From Salinibacter sp. 10B (GTDB taxonomy: Bacteria > Bacteroidota > Rhodothermia > Rhodothermales > Salinibacteraceae): DNA of 64,000 nucleotides. Numbering within the stretch: the stretch's first letter is position 1; each line of letters opens with the position of its first letter. Positions 15,873 through 25,777 of the stretch are shown here, one piece after another. Where the stretch lies: contig NZ_MQWC01000004.1 of assembly GCF_002954405.1 (NCBI RefSeq), forward strand, positions 1,386,301 to 1,450,300, in the 5' to 3' direction. A program made the translations under genes and the position numbers. The notes under the pieces are model-generated. The model was not told the DNA's origin and did no database searches. It was given only the letters and a program-made list of their open reading frames with translations.

Positions 15873-18506
15873 ATGCTTTCCTCTTATGTCCGGGGAATTT
15901 CTTCCCTCGCGTCCCTCCTACTCATACTCGGAATCTGGCAACCGACCCACGGCCAATCTGCCCCCCCTCCGTCCGCCGATCGTCTCGCGATCGAGTGGGG
16001 CGTCGAAAGCAACCTCGTGGACGACGGCGCACGCTTTCGGTCGCGCCTCCGTCTGCGCAATGACGGAGAAACGGCACTGCCCGCCTCCGGCTGGACCCTC
16101 TACTTTAATTTCCTCCGCCAAATCGACTCGGAGAGTATTACAGGTAATGTAGAAATTACCCGTATAAATGGGGATTTCTACCGCCTCAGTCCGGGTAAAA
16201 ACTTTACACCTCTGGGACCTAACGCCGAACGAACCATCACGTTTGAGGCAGGCGGCTCGGCCATCAAGCACATCGACGCTCCCGCCGGCTTCTACATCGT
16301 GTACGACGAGGGCCCGTCCACACCGACGCCTCTTGGGGAGGTCTCTGTTGCCCCCCCGTTCACTCGGCCCGAACAGACGACGCGTGGCCCGAACGATGAG
16401 GTGCCGGTCCCGACTCCGGCCCGGCGGTACGAGGCCAATCGCGCACTCTCGACGCTTCCCTCAGATTCAGTGGGCCGTATTGTGCCGACGCCGTCCTCGA
16501 TCACCCGGCACTCCGGCTCGTTCTCCTTCGACGATCCCAGCATTCGATACGAAGAGGGACTTGCGTCCGAGGCGCAGCTCCTGGCGGATGGTCTGGCACG
16601 CGTATTCGACGAACGGCCCACGCTTTCGACCACCCTCGAGGATCCGTCAATCGTCCTTCGCCGAGCGGACGTTCGATCGCCCACGACAACCGAGGTTCAC
16701 GACGAAGCTTATCGGCTCACGGTGGATGCCGAGGAAGGGATTGAGATCGTCGGCTCGCGCGACACTGGCGTCTTTTATGGCATCCAGAGCCTGCAGGCCT
16801 GGCTGCCCGTGACGGCCTACGAGCAGCCGTCGTCCGCCGTGTCGGTGCCCGCGGGGCAAATCACGGATGCGCCGCGCTTCGGCTACCGGGGCCTGCACCT
16901 CGACGTGTCGCGCAACTTCCAGTCGGCCGAGGCGGTGAAGCGCCTGCTGGACGTGATGGCCTCCTACAAGCTGAACACCTTTCACTTTCACCTGACCGAC
17001 GATGAAGGCTGGCGCCTGGCCATCGACGGCCTGCCGGAGCTTACGGAGGTCGGCGGTCGGCGCGGCCATACGCTCACGGAGAAAAATCACCTCGTGCCGT
17101 CCTACGGCTCCGGCCCCAACCCGCGCCCGACAATGTCGCGCGGCAGTGGCTGGTACACTCAGGGCGAGTACCGCGAGATTCTCCGGTACGCCGATGCCCG
17201 TCACATCGAGGTGGTGCCCGAAATCGACATGCCTGGGCACGCCCGTGCAGCCATTCATGGCATGGAGGCACGTACCCGTCGACTGCTGGCTGCCGGCGAC
17301 ACGGCGGCCGCCCGGCGGTACCGCCTCCAGGACCCGGCGGATTCGTCCGAGTACGAATCGGTGCAGGGATGGGACGACAATGTGGTGAACGTGTGTCGCC
17401 CCTCCACCTACCGCTTTCTCGCTCATGTCGTGGATGAATTGCGGGCAATGCACGACGCGGCCGACGCGCCGCTCCGCACTGTGCACGTGGGGGGCGACGA
17501 AGTGCCCACGGGCGCCTGGACCGAATCGCCCATCTGTGATGAATACATTGCCGAAACGGCCGACGTCGACAGCCCGGAGGATCTCTTCGGGGACTTCTTT
17601 CGTCGGTTCCGCGACACGCTTGCTGCCCGCGAGCTCACCATGGGCGGATGGGAGGAAGTCGGCATGACAGAAGCCGGCGGCCACCAGGCTACCACCACGA
17701 CCCCAAACATGGACCTCGTGGGTAAAGGCGTGCAGCCCTACGTCTGGAGCAACATCTGGGGCGGCGGCACGGAGGATCGGGCCTACCGGCTCGCAAATGC
17801 CGGATTCGACGTGGTGATGTCACAGGCCACCAACTTCTACTTCGACATGGCCTACAACAAACACCCCCGCGAGGACGGCTTCTACTGGTCCGGGTTCGTC
17901 GACATGGACGATCCGTTCGCCTTTGTGCCGTACGACCTCTACAAGAGTGCGGATCGCACCTCGATGGGACACCCAATCACTCCGGACTCCATGTTCACCG
18001 ATCACGTGCGTCTCGCCGACTCGGCCCGGGCCAATATTGTGGGCTTGCAGGGCCAGCTCTGGGGAGAAACGCTGCGGAGCACCGACCGCATGGAGTACAT
18101 GGCTGTGCCGCGCCTGCTGTCGCTCGCCGAGCGGGCCTGGGCTTCACAACCCGACTGGGCCACGCATGAGGACATTGAGCAGCTGCGGGCCCGCCGCGCT
18201 GAGGCCTGGAGCGCGTTTGCCAATCGCCTCGGCCAGCGTGAGTTGCCGCGCCTCAGCCTCCGGGATGCGGAGTGGACCTACCGCCTGCCGCCGCCCGGGG
18301 CTGTGATTGAGAACGGCATGCTGCACGCCAACGTGGCACTCCCGGGCCTTCCCATCCGATACACGACGGACGGCTCTCGTCCCACGCCCCGCTCGCCCCG
18401 CTATACGGAGCCGGTGTCGGTGCCGACCAACGCGACGGTTCGCCTCCGCACCTTCGACGGACAGGGACGTGGGAGCCGGACGATCTCGGTCTCTCCTTCT
18501 CCCTAA
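15873..18506 (+). CDS. GH20 beta-N-acetylhexosaminidase (chitobiase type), secreted
   Basis: An 877-aa exo-enzyme that removes GlcNAc (or GalNAc) from chito-oligosaccharides and glycans. A signal peptide (1-27) is followed by a chitobiase N-terminal carbohydrate-binding domain (about 35-170), a GH20b domain (about 200-325), the GH20 TIM barrel (about 330-770) and a chitobiase C-terminal domain (RYTTDGSRPT). Catalytic Asp542-Glu543 lie in HVGGDEVPTGAW, and HFHLTDDEGWRL is present. The order CHB_HEX, GH20b, GH20, CHB_HEX_C matches full-length bacterial chitobiases. It is downstream of susCD. The export route after the inner membrane is not clear, and no T9SS tail is visible. Confidence 0.96.
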   Translation: MLSSYVRGISSLASLLLILGIWQPTHGQSAPPPSADRLAIEWGVESNLVDDGARFRSRLRLRNDGETALPASGWTLYFNFLRQIDSESITGNVEITRINGDFYRLSPGKNFTPLGPNAERTITFEAGGSAIKHIDAPAGFYIVYDEGPSTPTPLGEVSVAPPFTRPEQTTRGPNDEVPVPTPARRYEANRALSTLPSDSVGRIVPTPSSITRHSGSFSFDDPSIRYEEGLASEAQLLADGLARVFDERPTLSTTLEDPSIVLRRADVRSPTTTEVHDEAYRLTVDAEEGIEIVGSRDTGVFYGIQSLQAWLPVTAYEQPSSAVSVPAGQITDAPRFGYRGLHLDVSRNFQSAEAVKRLLDVMASYKLNTFHFHLTDDEGWRLAIDGLPELTEVGGRRGHTLTEKNHLVPSYGSGPNPRPTMSRGSGWYTQGEYREILRYADARHIEVVPEIDMPGHARAAIHGMEARTRRLLAAGDTAAARRYRLQDPADSSEYESVQGWDDNVVNVCRPSTYRFLAHVVDELRAMHDAADAPLRTVHVGGDEVPTGAWTESPICDEYIAETADVDSPEDLFGDFFRRFRDTLAARELTMGGWEEVGMTEAGGHQATTTTPNMDLVGKGVQPYVWSNIWGGGTEDRAYRLANAGFDVVMSQATNFYFDMAYNKHPREDGFYWSGFVDMDDPFAFVPYDLYKSADRTSMGHPITPDSMFTDHVRLADSARANIVGLQGQLWGETLRSTDRMEYMAVPRLLSLAERAWASQPDWATHEDIEQLRARRAEAWSAFANRLGQRELPRLSLRDAEWTYRLPPPGAVIENGMLHANVALPGLPIRYTTDGSRPTPRSPRYTEPVSVPTNATVRLRTFDGQGRGSRTISVSPSP

Positions 18507-18534
18507 CCCTCCGTGACACGGATAAAATACGGTA

Positions 18535-18577
18535 GAGAAGGCCCTGTCCGTCTATCGGGGCAGGGCCTTCTCATTTG
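18535..18577 (+). terminator. Hairpin after GH20
   Basis: A perfect 12-bp stem (18535-18546 with 18561-18572) and 14-nt loop, followed by only a short ATTT. It is a probable terminator 28 bp past the stop codon. Confidence 0.65.
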
Positions 18578-18633
18578 GGGGTCCGTTTTTCTCACTGAGT
18601 GCCGATCCTGTTTCGTTCCCGCTCCTTCTCCCC

Positions 18634-20517
18634 ATGCCCCGCACTCGTCCGTTTGTTTTGTCCCTCGTGCTTCTCCTGTGGGCAGTTGGCGCTGATGCCC
18701 AAACGCCCCCGAAGCACGAATTTCGGGGCGCCTGGGTTGCAACCGTTCTGAATTTGGACTGGCCGTCCTCGCAAACGGCGTCGACCGCCGCGAAGAAAGC
18801 GGAACTCACCCGTATGCTCGACAGCCTGAAGGCCCTCGGCATAAACGCCGTGCTTTTTCAGGTGCGGGCCGAGTCGGATGCCGTCTACGCCTCCCCGCTG
18901 GAGCCATGGTCATACTATCTCACGGGCACCCAGGGTCGTGCCCCCGAACCGTTCTTCGACCCGTTGCAGTTCGCGATCAACGAAGCTCACCGGCGGGGCA
19001 TGGAGCTGCATGCCTGGTTCAACCCGTTCCGGGCGGCCCGCCCCGGCTCCGAATACGAACGCGCTCCTGGCCACGTGACGAACGAACACCCAGAGTGGCT
19101 CCTGCAATTCGACGATGGACTGCAAATTCTCAATCCGGGACGTCCGGAGGTGCGCGACTACGTGACGCGGGTCGTCATGGACGTGGTACGGCGCTATGAC
19201 GTCGACGGCGTCCACTTCGACGACTACTTCTATCCGTACCCGCCCAACGAGATGGCCGCAGAGCTCCGTCGGTCGAAGGACCAGGAAACGTTCGCGCAAT
19301 ACCCGCGCGGGTTCACGGACATCGAAGACTGGCGACGCGACAACATCAACTCGTTCGTGACTCAGGTGCACGACAGCATTCAGGCAGTCAAACCGACCGC
19401 TGCGTTCGGCATCAGCCCCTTCGGCATCTGGAAGGACGGAGCTCCCGCTGGCATTTCCGGGCTCAGTGGGTACCATACCCTCTACGCCAACGCGCGGGCC
19501 TGGCTGAGGGATCGATCGGTCGACTATCTTGCGCCGCAGCTGTATTGGGGGTTCGGCGGCGAGCAGGACTACACGTCGCTCGCCCGGTGGTGGGGCTCTC
19601 AGGCGGCCGCGGAGAACCGGCACTTGTACCCTGGACTCGCCGCCTATCGGGCCGCGCCCTCGCAGAAGCACGTGCCGCGGCCCTTCAATGTCCGAGCGGC
19701 AGCCCGCCCCGGTGCGAAGGCGTACGGACCTACTGTCGTGCCCCAACAGGTTCGTCTCAATCAACGGCGGATCGACATTCAGGGCAGCATTTTATTCCGA
19801 TCCGGCTTCCTCACCCGACGGTCCTTGCAGGGGCTTCCCGATTCTCTTCGCCGAACGCTGTATGCCCATCCGGCCCTGCCTCCGTCGTTCCCCTGGGAGG
19901 AAACGTCGCCTCCGCCGCCCCCAACCCAGGTCTCGTGGAGCTGGGATGGTCCTCGGAACCAGCGTCTCCGTCTACAGTGGACGTCGGCGTCCAGCGACTC
20001 GTCCCCGACGAATCGGTTCGCCGTCTACCGACTGCGCTCGAACAGCTCCCCAGCCCCGTCGACCCTCACCGACGACGCATCCCACCTGTTGGCGATTACC
20101 GGACGAACCACCGTTACGGATCGTCCGCGTCGGGCCGCCGCGCCGTACCACTATGCCGTGACCGCCGTGGGGCCGAATGCCGGAGAGAGTCCTCCGAGCG
20201 CGTCCGTGACCGCGTCCGGACGCGTCCCGCCAGCCGTTGATCGCTTTGCGATGACAGGCGCCGCGCCCAACCCATTCCGGAATCGCACCCGGATTCGAAT
20301 GGCCCTCCCCACCGTCGCCGATGTCTCCGTCACTGTATACGACGTGCTGGGACGGCAGGTACTTCAGACCCGCGCCACACTCCCGCCCGGTCCCGAGCGC
20401 ACCGTCGCCCTCGACGGGGCACGCCTCTCCGCCGGTGTGTACCTCTATCGTGTACGCGTGCAGCCCCGCAATGGAAAAAGACGTGTGCGAACCGGAAAGA
20501 TGGTCCACCTGAAGTAG
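18634..20517 (+). CDS. GHL10 (DigH/YddW-like) glycoside hydrolase with T9SS sorting tail
   Basis: A 627-aa protein. A signal peptide (1-22, ending ADA) leads into a GHL10 barrel (about 27-340) starting FRGAWVATVLNLDWPS and containing GINAVLFQVRAESDA, AWFNPFRA, and the acidic segment VDGVHFDDYFYPYP. A fibronectin-III-like domain spans about 425-535. The C-terminal 85 residues (PNPFRNRTRIRMALP..., VYDVLGRQV, LSAGVYLYRV) form a type IX secretion sorting domain, so the protein should be exported across the outer membrane. E. coli DigH of this family cleaves denuded peptidoglycan glycan strands. Substrate here is unproven. A paralogue lacking the tail follows 94 bp downstream. Confidence 0.9.
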   Translation: MPRTRPFVLSLVLLLWAVGADAQTPPKHEFRGAWVATVLNLDWPSSQTASTAAKKAELTRMLDSLKALGINAVLFQVRAESDAVYASPLEPWSYYLTGTQGRAPEPFFDPLQFAINEAHRRGMELHAWFNPFRAARPGSEYERAPGHVTNEHPEWLLQFDDGLQILNPGRPEVRDYVTRVVMDVVRRYDVDGVHFDDYFYPYPPNEMAAELRRSKDQETFAQYPRGFTDIEDWRRDNINSFVTQVHDSIQAVKPTAAFGISPFGIWKDGAPAGISGLSGYHTLYANARAWLRDRSVDYLAPQLYWGFGGEQDYTSLARWWGSQAAAENRHLYPGLAAYRAAPSQKHVPRPFNVRAAARPGAKAYGPTVVPQQVRLNQRRIDIQGSILFRSGFLTRRSLQGLPDSLRRTLYAHPALPPSFPWEETSPPPPPTQVSWSWDGPRNQRLRLQWTSASSDSSPTNRFAVYRLRSNSSPAPSTLTDDASHLLAITGRTTVTDRPRRAAAPYHYAVTAVGPNAGESPPSASVTASGRVPPAVDRFAMTGAAPNPFRNRTRIRMALPTVADVSVTVYDVLGRQVLQTRATLPPGPERTVALDGARLSAGVYLYRVRVQPRNGKRRVRTGKMVHLK

Positions 20518-20611
20518 CCCTCCGCGCATTGCCGTACCCAGGCCTCGCCCCTTTTCATCCCGAACGCCCTTTCGACCTTCTGCTACTGTATCGCCCACCA
20601 AGCCAACCTCC

Positions 20612-22351
20612 ATGCCCCACCCTACGCCGTCCGTCCGCTCCGGACTCGCATCCGCAGCCGTACTTCTGCTCTTGACCACCGGACTCCTCGCCGGTTGCGG
20701 AGGCACTGCCCCGACCACACACCCCGACGCTCCGGATGATTTTTCCCCTCCGCCCGTGCCCCGCGAGTTCCGGGCGGCCTGGATTGCAACGGTGGCCAAC
20801 ATCGACTGGCCCTCCGAACCGGGTCTTTCAACTCAAAAACAAAAAACGGAGTTGCGGCAGATGCTGGATGAGGCCGCGGCCCTCAACCTCAACGCCGTCA
20901 TCTTCCAGGTGCGCCCCCATGCCGATGCCCTGTACAATTCCTCACACGAGCCGTGGTCCTTCTACCTGACGGGCCGGCAGGGCAAAGCACCGCAGCCGTA
21001 CTACGATCCGCTCCAATTTGCGGTCCAAGAAGCGCACAAGCGCGGGCTGGAGCTGCATGCCTGGTTCAATCCCTACCGAGCGGGGCACCCGGCCGATACG
21101 TCCGATCTTGCGGCGGGCCACGTGTACAATCAACACCCCTCCTGGGTACGAGAATACGGCAACTATCTGTGGCTGGACCCCGGCGTGCCCGCCGCCCGCA
21201 ATCACACGCACCGGGTCATCATGGACGTGGTACGACGCTATGACATCGACGGCGTCCATTTCGACGACTATTTCTACCCCTACCCGTCATACGCCGACGG
21301 TGCCCCCTTCCCCGACAGCGCAAGCTGGGCACGGGCACAGCGGAACGGATGGACGGGCAGCCGGGGCGACTGGCGCCGACACAACGTAAATCGGCTCGTC
21401 GAGCGCGTCTATCATTCCATCAAAGAAGAAAAACCCCACGTCAAGTTCGGCATCAGCCCGTTCGGCATCTGGCGCCCCGACCATCCGCCCGGCACGCAGG
21501 GGTTCGACGCTTACGACGTGCTCTACGCCGACGCCCGGAAGTGGCTCCGAAATGGCTGGGTGGACTACATGACCCCTCAACTCTACTACCGCCTCGACCA
21601 GTACGGCTACTCGTATCCGGAGATGCTGCGCTGGTGGATCGAACAGAATGAGAAGAACCGCCACCTCTGGCCCGGCCTCTACACGAGCCGAGTACGACAA
21701 CACGGGGAGCGCAACTGGTCGGACCGGCAAATCCTGGGACAGATCTACACGGCGCGCTCTCATCCCGGCGCTACCGGACAGGTCCACTTCAGCATGAAGT
21801 CGCTCCTGCCCCTCCCCGACTCCGTTCAAGTCCCCAATACGCCCGACACCACCGCCCTTGCCCCCGTCCCCGACACGTTGAGAATCGACTCGGTGCGTGT
21901 AGCGGGGAAAACCGTCGATTCGGTCTCCGTCGATACGGAAGCAGCCGACAGCGTATCGGTGCCCCGCCTCGACCCACCGCCCGAAGCGTACCGGACGACT
22001 CACCGACTGCGCGAGCGCCTGCGTACGGAGGCATATCGCTCCCCCGCACTCGTTCCGGCCTCCCCGTGGCTCGACAATGCGCCGCCCGCCCGGCCCCAGG
22101 TATCCATAACAAAGAATTCCCCGCCCCTATCCCTCAGGTTGAATACCCAAGGAACCGAGCCGGTGTGGCAATGGGTGATTCAGTGGCGACGCGCAGACGG
22201 ATGGAAAACTGCCATCGTCCCCGGGTCTCGAGACACGTTTGTGCTTCCTCCGTCGGATGGCTCTTCTCCTCCGCGTACAATTGTCGTCCGGGCCGTGGAC
22301 CGCACGGGCAGTATCAGTTCCGCCGTCGCTCCCAATCCTCAAACCGAATAA
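20612..22351 (+). CDS. GHL10 (DigH/YddW-like) glycoside hydrolase, lipoprotein paralogue
   Basis: A 579-aa paralogue of the preceding gene. The signal peptide ends in the lipobox LAGC (Cys29), so this copy is membrane-anchored, not T9SS-secreted. The GHL10 barrel starts FRAAWIATVANIDWPS and keeps VDGVHFDDYFYPYP-like and ISPFGIWRPD motifs. A Ser/Asp/Val-rich low-complexity linker (about 400-450, DSVSVDTEAADSVSV) and a short C-terminal beta domain follow in place of the sorting tail. The pair suggests the same glycan is handled both outside and at the membrane. The stop codon overlaps the left arm of an inverted repeat. Confidence 0.88.
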   Translation: MPHPTPSVRSGLASAAVLLLLTTGLLAGCGGTAPTTHPDAPDDFSPPPVPREFRAAWIATVANIDWPSEPGLSTQKQKTELRQMLDEAAALNLNAVIFQVRPHADALYNSSHEPWSFYLTGRQGKAPQPYYDPLQFAVQEAHKRGLELHAWFNPYRAGHPADTSDLAAGHVYNQHPSWVREYGNYLWLDPGVPAARNHTHRVIMDVVRRYDIDGVHFDDYFYPYPSYADGAPFPDSASWARAQRNGWTGSRGDWRRHNVNRLVERVYHSIKEEKPHVKFGISPFGIWRPDHPPGTQGFDAYDVLYADARKWLRNGWVDYMTPQLYYRLDQYGYSYPEMLRWWIEQNEKNRHLWPGLYTSRVRQHGERNWSDRQILGQIYTARSHPGATGQVHFSMKSLLPLPDSVQVPNTPDTTALAPVPDTLRIDSVRVAGKTVDSVSVDTEAADSVSVPRLDPPPEAYRTTHRLRERLRTEAYRSPALVPASPWLDNAPPARPQVSITKNSPPLSLRLNTQGTEPVWQWVIQWRRADGWKTAIVPGSRDTFVLPPSDGSSPPRTIVVRAVDRTGSISSAVAPNPQTE

Positions 22352-22384
22352 AACCGAGGAAGCATTACAATAAATCGGTTTTAT
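22348..22384 (+). terminator. 10-bp inverted repeat at the end of the second GHL10 gene
   Basis: ATAAAACCGA and TCGGTTTTAT are perfect arms 17 nt apart. It is A/T-rich and ends in TTTTAT, so it probably terminates the GHL10 transcript. The rest of the 346-bp gap up to 22697 shows no gene and no TGGAA-type operator; it should hold the lacI-type gene's promoter. Confidence 0.5.
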
Positions 22385-22697
22385 AATGCCCCTTCTTCGC
22401 CCTCTGGGAGAAACGCTGCGGCCTCTTTCACCGTCTATATTATATGTAGGGACGTTCGTTGAGAACCGGAGCGCTCCCAGTTTCTCGCTCCTGCTCGTAG
22501 AGACTGTTTTGATTTTTGACCGTTTTGCGCCTGGGAGATTTGTACCACAGCGCTGGCGTCCCACGCGGCACAGAAAGCGGCCCCATGGGGAAAATGAGCG
22601 ATCCGCAGCCGACCCATTTTGCTAGACACGCCGTCGCCGGAAGTCAAAACAGTCGCTGAGAACCTACTCGTTCTTCTCACAACCCTTCCCCTCCACT

Positions 22698-23729
22698 ATG
22701 GCCGACGACGAGAAGAACATGACGATCGACCAGGTTGCCGAACTGGCGTACGTCTCGCGTTCCGTCGTTTCTCGGGTACTGAACGACCACCCCAACGTAA
22801 GCGATGAGGCCCGTGAGCGGGTCCTGGAAGTCATTGAGGAACACAACTACCGGCCAAATTCAATGGCGCGGAGTCTGGCCACGGACCGTTCCTACGAACT
22901 CAGCATCCTGACGCCGCGCCGGGGGGAGGAGTCGCTCGCCAATGGCTATTGGCCGCTCCTGTATTCTGGAATTTTTGAGCAGTGCCTGGAGCGCGGGTAC
23001 TTCGTTTCGCTGTCGATGGTCTCCCCACAGATGAAAGATAAAATCCGGGATCGTGCGGGCGACCAGCGGTTTGATGGCTTCATTTTCATCACCCGGGAGG
23101 TGACCGAAATTGTAGAGGATACTTTTCAGGACCGGAATCTTCCAATGGTGCTCATCGGTGACGATCCGGCCTGGGAAGACCTTCTCTCCATCGATATCGA
23201 CAACGTGGAAGGAGGATACAAGGCTGGGGCCCACCTCTGCTCCCTCGGCTACGACGACATTGGGGTTCTCATGGGGAACCCGCACCTCAAAGAGACCGAA
23301 GACCGGCGAGAGGGCTTCGCGGCGGCCCTGGATGATTCAGGCCGCACGGTCGCTGAAGAACACATCGCGACGGGCGACTTTTCTCAGGAAAGCGGATACG
23401 ACGCCATCACTCGCTGGGTCGAGCGCGACACCGTTCCCGACGCCCTGTTTTGCATGAGCGACACGATGGCAATGGGCGCCCTGCTCGCTCTCCACGAGGC
23501 GGGGCTCCGCGTGCCCGACGACGTGGCCCTGGTCGGCTTCGATGGCCTGCCCTCGTCCCGGTATACCGTCCCCCCTCTCACCACCGTGCGGCAACCGGTG
23601 TACGAAAAGGGACAGGTCGCAGTGGATATCCTCGTGGACAAGATTGAAGATACGGATACATCGACCGACTACGAGGAGCTGGCCCCGGAGTTGGTGGTCC
23701 GACAGAGTTGTGGTGCAAATGCAGCGTAA
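22698..23729 (+). CDS. LacI-family transcriptional regulator
   Basis: A 343-aa regulator. The N-terminal helix-turn-helix (about 5-28, MTIDQVAELAYVSRSVVSRVLN) and hinge helix (NYRPNSMARSLAT) bind DNA. The periplasmic-binding-protein-like effector domain spans about 60-340 and contains DALFCMSDTMAMGALLAL and ALVGFDGLPSS. It is likely the regulator of the surrounding amino-sugar genes. CG-centred TGGAA operators of LacI type stand before badF/nagB, susCD and GMC/nagB-lmbE. None was found in its own upstream region, so autoregulation is not indicated. The effector is unknown; GlcNAc-6-P or glucosamine-6-P is a guess from context. Confidence 0.92.
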   Translation: MADDEKNMTIDQVAELAYVSRSVVSRVLNDHPNVSDEARERVLEVIEEHNYRPNSMARSLATDRSYELSILTPRRGEESLANGYWPLLYSGIFEQCLERGYFVSLSMVSPQMKDKIRDRAGDQRFDGFIFITREVTEIVEDTFQDRNLPMVLIGDDPAWEDLLSIDIDNVEGGYKAGAHLCSLGYDDIGVLMGNPHLKETEDRREGFAAALDDSGRTVAEEHIATGDFSQESGYDAITRWVERDTVPDALFCMSDTMAMGALLALHEAGLRVPDDVALVGFDGLPSSRYTVPPLTTVRQPVYEKGQVAVDILVDKIEDTDTSTDYEELAPELVVRQSCGANAA

Positions 23730-23833
23730 TACAGACCCCAACGGCGCTACTGTACCTGAACCAAGTTCCCGGATCGAGTATACGCCGGACGCCCCTCGCT
23801 ACACGGGGTAGAGGTACCCTCTGCAGTCCACCC

Positions 23834-24838
23834 CTACTTTGAGGATTGAAGGGGCGTTGCTTCGACCAGCTGGTTTCCGCCCTCGGGAGTGTATTTGGCC
23901 ATTTCGAAGCCGGACTGAAGACCGTATGCCCCAATCTCACCCTGGGTATTGAGGGCAAGGACCCCCACCTGCACATTCTCCGGATTGCCGTGTAGGTCCC
24001 GGACGCGCTCGACGACGCTCCGACACGCCTCCATCGGCGAAGCGCCCTGCCGCATCTTTTCGACGGCGAGATGAGAACCAGCAGTCCGAATGACTGCTTC
24101 TCCCCAGCCCGTCGCACAAGCCGCGCCCACGTCGTTGTCCACAAACAACCCAGCCCCGATGAGGGGAGAATCCCCAACTCGACCGTGCATCTTCCACTTC
24201 GTACCACTGGTCGTGCAGGCGCCCGATAGGTCTCCGTTGGCATCGAGGGCCAGCATGCCGATGGTATCGTGATTGTCGGACCCGACCTCATTCTCGACGT
24301 TCGGCTCCGGCGTCGTCACGTCCGACTGGGACGCTTTCCACTCCTCCCAGTCCTGCTTCGACTGCTCGGTCAGCAGGTCGGTCTTCTCGAACCCCTGCTC
24401 CAGTGCAAAATCGCGCGCGCCTTCTCCCACGAGCATGACGTGCGGCGTTTCCTCCATCACCTTACGGGCCACGGAGGTGGGATGCAGAATGTCTTCCAGT
24501 GCCGCGACGGACCCACAGCGGCCCCGCTCATCCATCACGCAGGCATCAAGCGTCACAACGCCCGTTCGGTCCGGGTAGCCGCCCCGTCCCACCGTACGCG
24601 TTTCCGGATTGGCCTCCGTCACCCGCACGCCCGCTTCCACGGCGTCGAGGGCCGTCCCTTCGTCGGACAATACCTCCCAGGCCGCTGCATTCGCCGGCTG
24701 GCCGTGCCGCCAGGTCGACACGACGACGGGCTTCTGACGCTGAGAGGCCGAGGCCCCACCGCCATAGGCAGCAAGCATAGGACTGGCGCCGATGCTGGCA
24801 ATAGCACTGGTCTTCAGGAAGTCGCGACGATTCGGCAT
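23834..24838 (-). CDS. Tat-exported glycosylasparaginase (N4-(beta-N-acetylglucosaminyl)-L-asparaginase type)
   Basis: A 334-aa N-terminal-nucleophile hydrolase. It would release aspartate and the GlcNAc amine from GlcNAc-Asn remnants of N-glycoproteins. The start (ATG 24838) gives a Tat signal NRRDFLKTSAIA. The autocleavage/nucleophile site is HDTIG with Thr192, matching bacterial glycosylasparaginases; the GRVGDSPLIGAGLFVDN and GWGEAVIR substrate-pocket segments are present. The open frame extends 41 codons further upstream but has no family similarity. It is last in a minus-strand set after GMC and subunit-3 genes. Plain isoaspartyl peptidase activity is a less likely alternative. Confidence 0.88.
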   Translation of the reverse strand: MPNRRDFLKTSAIASIGASPMLAAYGGGASASQRQKPVVVSTWRHGQPANAAAWEVLSDEGTALDAVEAGVRVTEANPETRTVGRGGYPDRTGVVTLDACVMDERGRCGSVAALEDILHPTSVARKVMEETPHVMLVGEGARDFALEQGFEKTDLLTEQSKQDWEEWKASQSDVTTPEPNVENEVGSDNHDTIGMLALDANGDLSGACTTSGTKWKMHGRVGDSPLIGAGLFVDNDVGAACATGWGEAVIRTAGSHLAVEKMRQGASPMEACRSVVERVRDLHGNPENVQVGVLALNTQGEIGAYGLQSGFEMAKYTPEGGNQLVEATPLQSSK

Positions 24839-24981
24839 GTAGATCGATACGATTGAATGGACGAATCCGGTCGAGTCGTCTCCCCCTCGGCCTTCGTGCG
24901 CACTGGCGACCGCTAACTGCCGCCCCATGTGCACGAAAGAGTGGCTGCCCGTCCTCAGCACTCCATGATTCTCTCCTGTGA

Positions 24982-25602
24982 CTAAGCGCTAACCCCCACA
25001 TGATCGAGCACCTCGTCGGGGCAGCCCGTCCACTCGGCCACGTACCGGTTGCCCCTGTATTTCAGATCCTCCATCCCCATCTTCGACGAAAAGAACCCTG
25101 AGGCCGTGAGGTCGCGGAGGCTGTTGAAGAACGTGACGCCCGGCTGCATGGACGGCTCGGCCACTTCCGGCCACGCGATCGCATCAAGCATCTCCTGCTG
25201 CTGTTGCTCCGAGCATTCTACGAACGGACGGTCGAATCGCTCGATACATTCATAGTCGACCCAGGCAAGACCGCCTCGAAAGGCCGTTTGTTGCTCTTTC
25301 CGGTCTGCCAGTTTCTCGTCCGTGAGAATAAAGTCGATAAAAGCAGGCACTCCCGCATCGGTCGCACTACCGGAGCGCTCGTCGGCCGGAATGATCCAGT
25401 CGACCAACACACGTACCGTGTCGTACTCGTGCTCAGTCAGGAACTGGCGCTCGTAGGCCTCTGGTTGCGGCCGGGTGGGAACCGAGTCGGTCTGCTCACG
25501 GGCCTGCTTCACGTCTTCGGAGGAACAGGCGACGCTGAATGTGGGCGCTGCCGCCATAAGGCCCAGCAGCTTAAGGGCGTCTCGACGATTAAGGGAACTC
25601 AT
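24982..25602 (-). CDS. Gluconate 2-dehydrogenase subunit 3 family protein (Tat small subunit)
   Basis: A 206-aa small subunit of membrane-bound GMC-type dehydrogenases. The N terminus has a Tat motif (NRRDALKLLG) and a lipobox-like SVAC (Cys26). The rest matches the subunit-3 family: EYDTVRVLVDWIIPADERSGSATDAGVPAFIDF. The GMC protein encoded upstream lacks its own signal, so this subunit probably carries the folded complex through Tat. It is expressed with the GMC gene (175-bp gap). A cytochrome c subunit, often the third member, is not seen nearby. Confidence 0.9.
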   Translation of the reverse strand: MSSLNRRDALKLLGLMAAAPTFSVACSSEDVKQAREQTDSVPTRPQPEAYERQFLTEHEYDTVRVLVDWIIPADERSGSATDAGVPAFIDFILTDEKLADRKEQQTAFRGGLAWVDYECIERFDRPFVECSEQQQQEMLDAIAWPEVAEPSMQPGVTFFNSLRDLTASGFFSSKMGMEDLKYRGNRYVAEWTGCPDEVLDHVGVSA

Positions 25603-25777
25603 GGGTTGCTTAGGGAAGGTGAATGCGATCGTGTTGCAAGGCCCCGAGAGCCCCTACCCTCCCGAGCGCCGCGTATTGCGTATTCCGTATGTCGGGACGG
25701 TCGTGACGAGACATACGAAATACGAGACACGCACCGGGAAACAGCCCTCAGGGATTCATCGTCTGCGTCTGCCGCCC

